Below, piece after piece: positions 63,187 through 64,000 of a stretch of 64,000 nucleotides of DNA. The notes below the pieces were generated by a model, which saw only the letters and a list, made by a program, of their open reading frames with translations, had not been told where the DNA came from and ran no database searches. The position numbers and the translations under genes were made by a program. This DNA is from Paraspadella gotoi (lineage: Eukaryota > Chaetognatha). How positions within the stretch are numbered: the first letter of the stretch is position 1; each line of letters begins with the position of its first letter. The DNA is taken from assembly GCA_051294375.1 (NCBI GenBank), contig CM119267.1, forward strand, positions 5,128,883 through 5,192,882, given 5' to 3'.

Positions 63187-63689
63187 AGGCCAAAACAAAT
63201 GACGATATCGATGCAGTAAAAAAAAAGTTCCCCTGGGCGAACCGAAGCCTTACCTGCCTTAACTCCCTCACCTGCGCCGCTTACCCGATCGAGGACCAAC
63301 ATTTTTTTGTATTCGTTTAAGGTCAATAACTTTTCCGGTGCAGATGTCACAAAATAAGTAAGGTGTGGCGAATCCATTTTAAGAGAAAAAACCAAAAAAC
63401 CCAAAAAATAGCGAAATAATTGAGATTCTCAACGAACTTAACCCGCCAAAACAAAACCTTACCCGGCCAAAAAACAAAAAAGTGCAATATCCCCTTAACC
63501 TCCCCCCCCGCACTCCCCGCGCACCTCGGTTAGAAAGTAAGGCGATATGGCGAAAGGGGATGGAAAATAATGGCGACGCTCGGCGACGTTGAAAAGAAAA
63601 AAAAAACGATAAGCGGGGAAAAAGAGGGGAAGAAAATTGGGAGGCAGGGTCGGTATGGGGGAGAAAGGGAGGAGAGAGAGAGAGAGAGG

Positions 63690-63762
<73 letters not shown>

Positions 63763-64000
63763 CAGGGTTTAGGGGCAAAAGAATGGAATAGAAATGAAGG
63801 AGCAAACTTTGAAAAAATATAAATTGGGTTAATGGGGAAGTAAAAAAAAAATGTCTGAAGAAGGAAATTAACAATTGAGGGCTGAAGAAAGAAATAGCGA
63901 ATCTTAACTTACTTTTAAAGATTAAGTTTTCCGATGCTGCTGCACAAACGTTTTGTTTGGTGTAGTGACGTTTATTTATTTATTTATTTAATTTCTTTCT
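63187..64000. other. Distal end: GA tract, no gene seen
   Basis: After the N run comes low-complexity sequence with imperfect (GA)n at 63665-63759. The end of the window has a (TTTA)n-like run at about 63970-63990. I see no supportable exon. Confidence 0.55.

Overview
The window is a gene-poor stretch of an animal nuclear genome, in draft assembly. It has GT-AG introns, an Ig-domain gene of the turtle/IGSF9 family, a ceramide-1-phosphate-transfer-type GLTP gene, a nuclear tRNA-Arg, no operons and no ribosome binding sites. CpG is not depleted, and (GA)n/(CT)n tracts are extremely dense. An invertebrate, quite possibly an arthropod, is the best guess; species cannot be read from the sequence.

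Supported genes are few. (1) tRNA-Arg(TCT) lies at 1480-1552 on the minus strand, with a Pol III terminator. (2) Two exons at 23221-23414 and 26151-26298 (plus) make one V-type Ig domain of a turtle-like cell-surface protein. (3) A two-exon GLTP/CPTP-like gene lies at 44012-42421 (minus) with an intact 232-codon reading frame; a second, indel-riddled copy lies at 39168-37417. A few weaker exon candidates are listed at low confidence. Most open frames here are translations of (CT)n or (GA)n (poly-Ser-Leu, poly-Arg-Glu) and are not genes.

Layout. 1-2649: tRNA, gaps and CT tracts. 2650-11803: two tandem copies (A, B) of a roughly 4.4-4.8 kb unit. 11829-13123: a small contig with a CCAAT-box array. 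13149-19098: a nearly exact repeat of B plus that contig. 19403-28749: microsatellites and the Ig gene. 28750-29122: a dispersed element with inverted-repeat ends. 30001-32260: an AT-rich island. 34285-44270: a 5 kb unit carrying the GLTP gene, present twice around a 25-N gap. 44271-48452: long GA tracts and hairpins. 48453-57883: a 3.6 kb inverted repeat around a 100-N gap. 57909-64000: minisatellites and pyrimidine-rich DNA.

N runs: 528-756, 911-1172, 1744-1977, 5457-5603, 5950-6188, 11804-11828, 13124-13148, 19099-19402, 20680-20689, 27218-27705, 39349-39373, 40393-40625, 50846-51111, 52089-52188, 57884-57908, 62899-63186. The 25-N and 100-N runs coincide with the edges of the large duplications. 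I therefore read the 5 kb direct repeat, the 6.1 kb repeat and the palindrome mainly as unmerged or mis-oriented overlapping contigs (probably haplotypes), not as biological duplications. The A/B junction, which has no gap, may be genuine. I found no convincing undescribed biological system. The most biologically interesting items are the dispersed element with GTTGCGCCGC ends and the CCAAT-box array.
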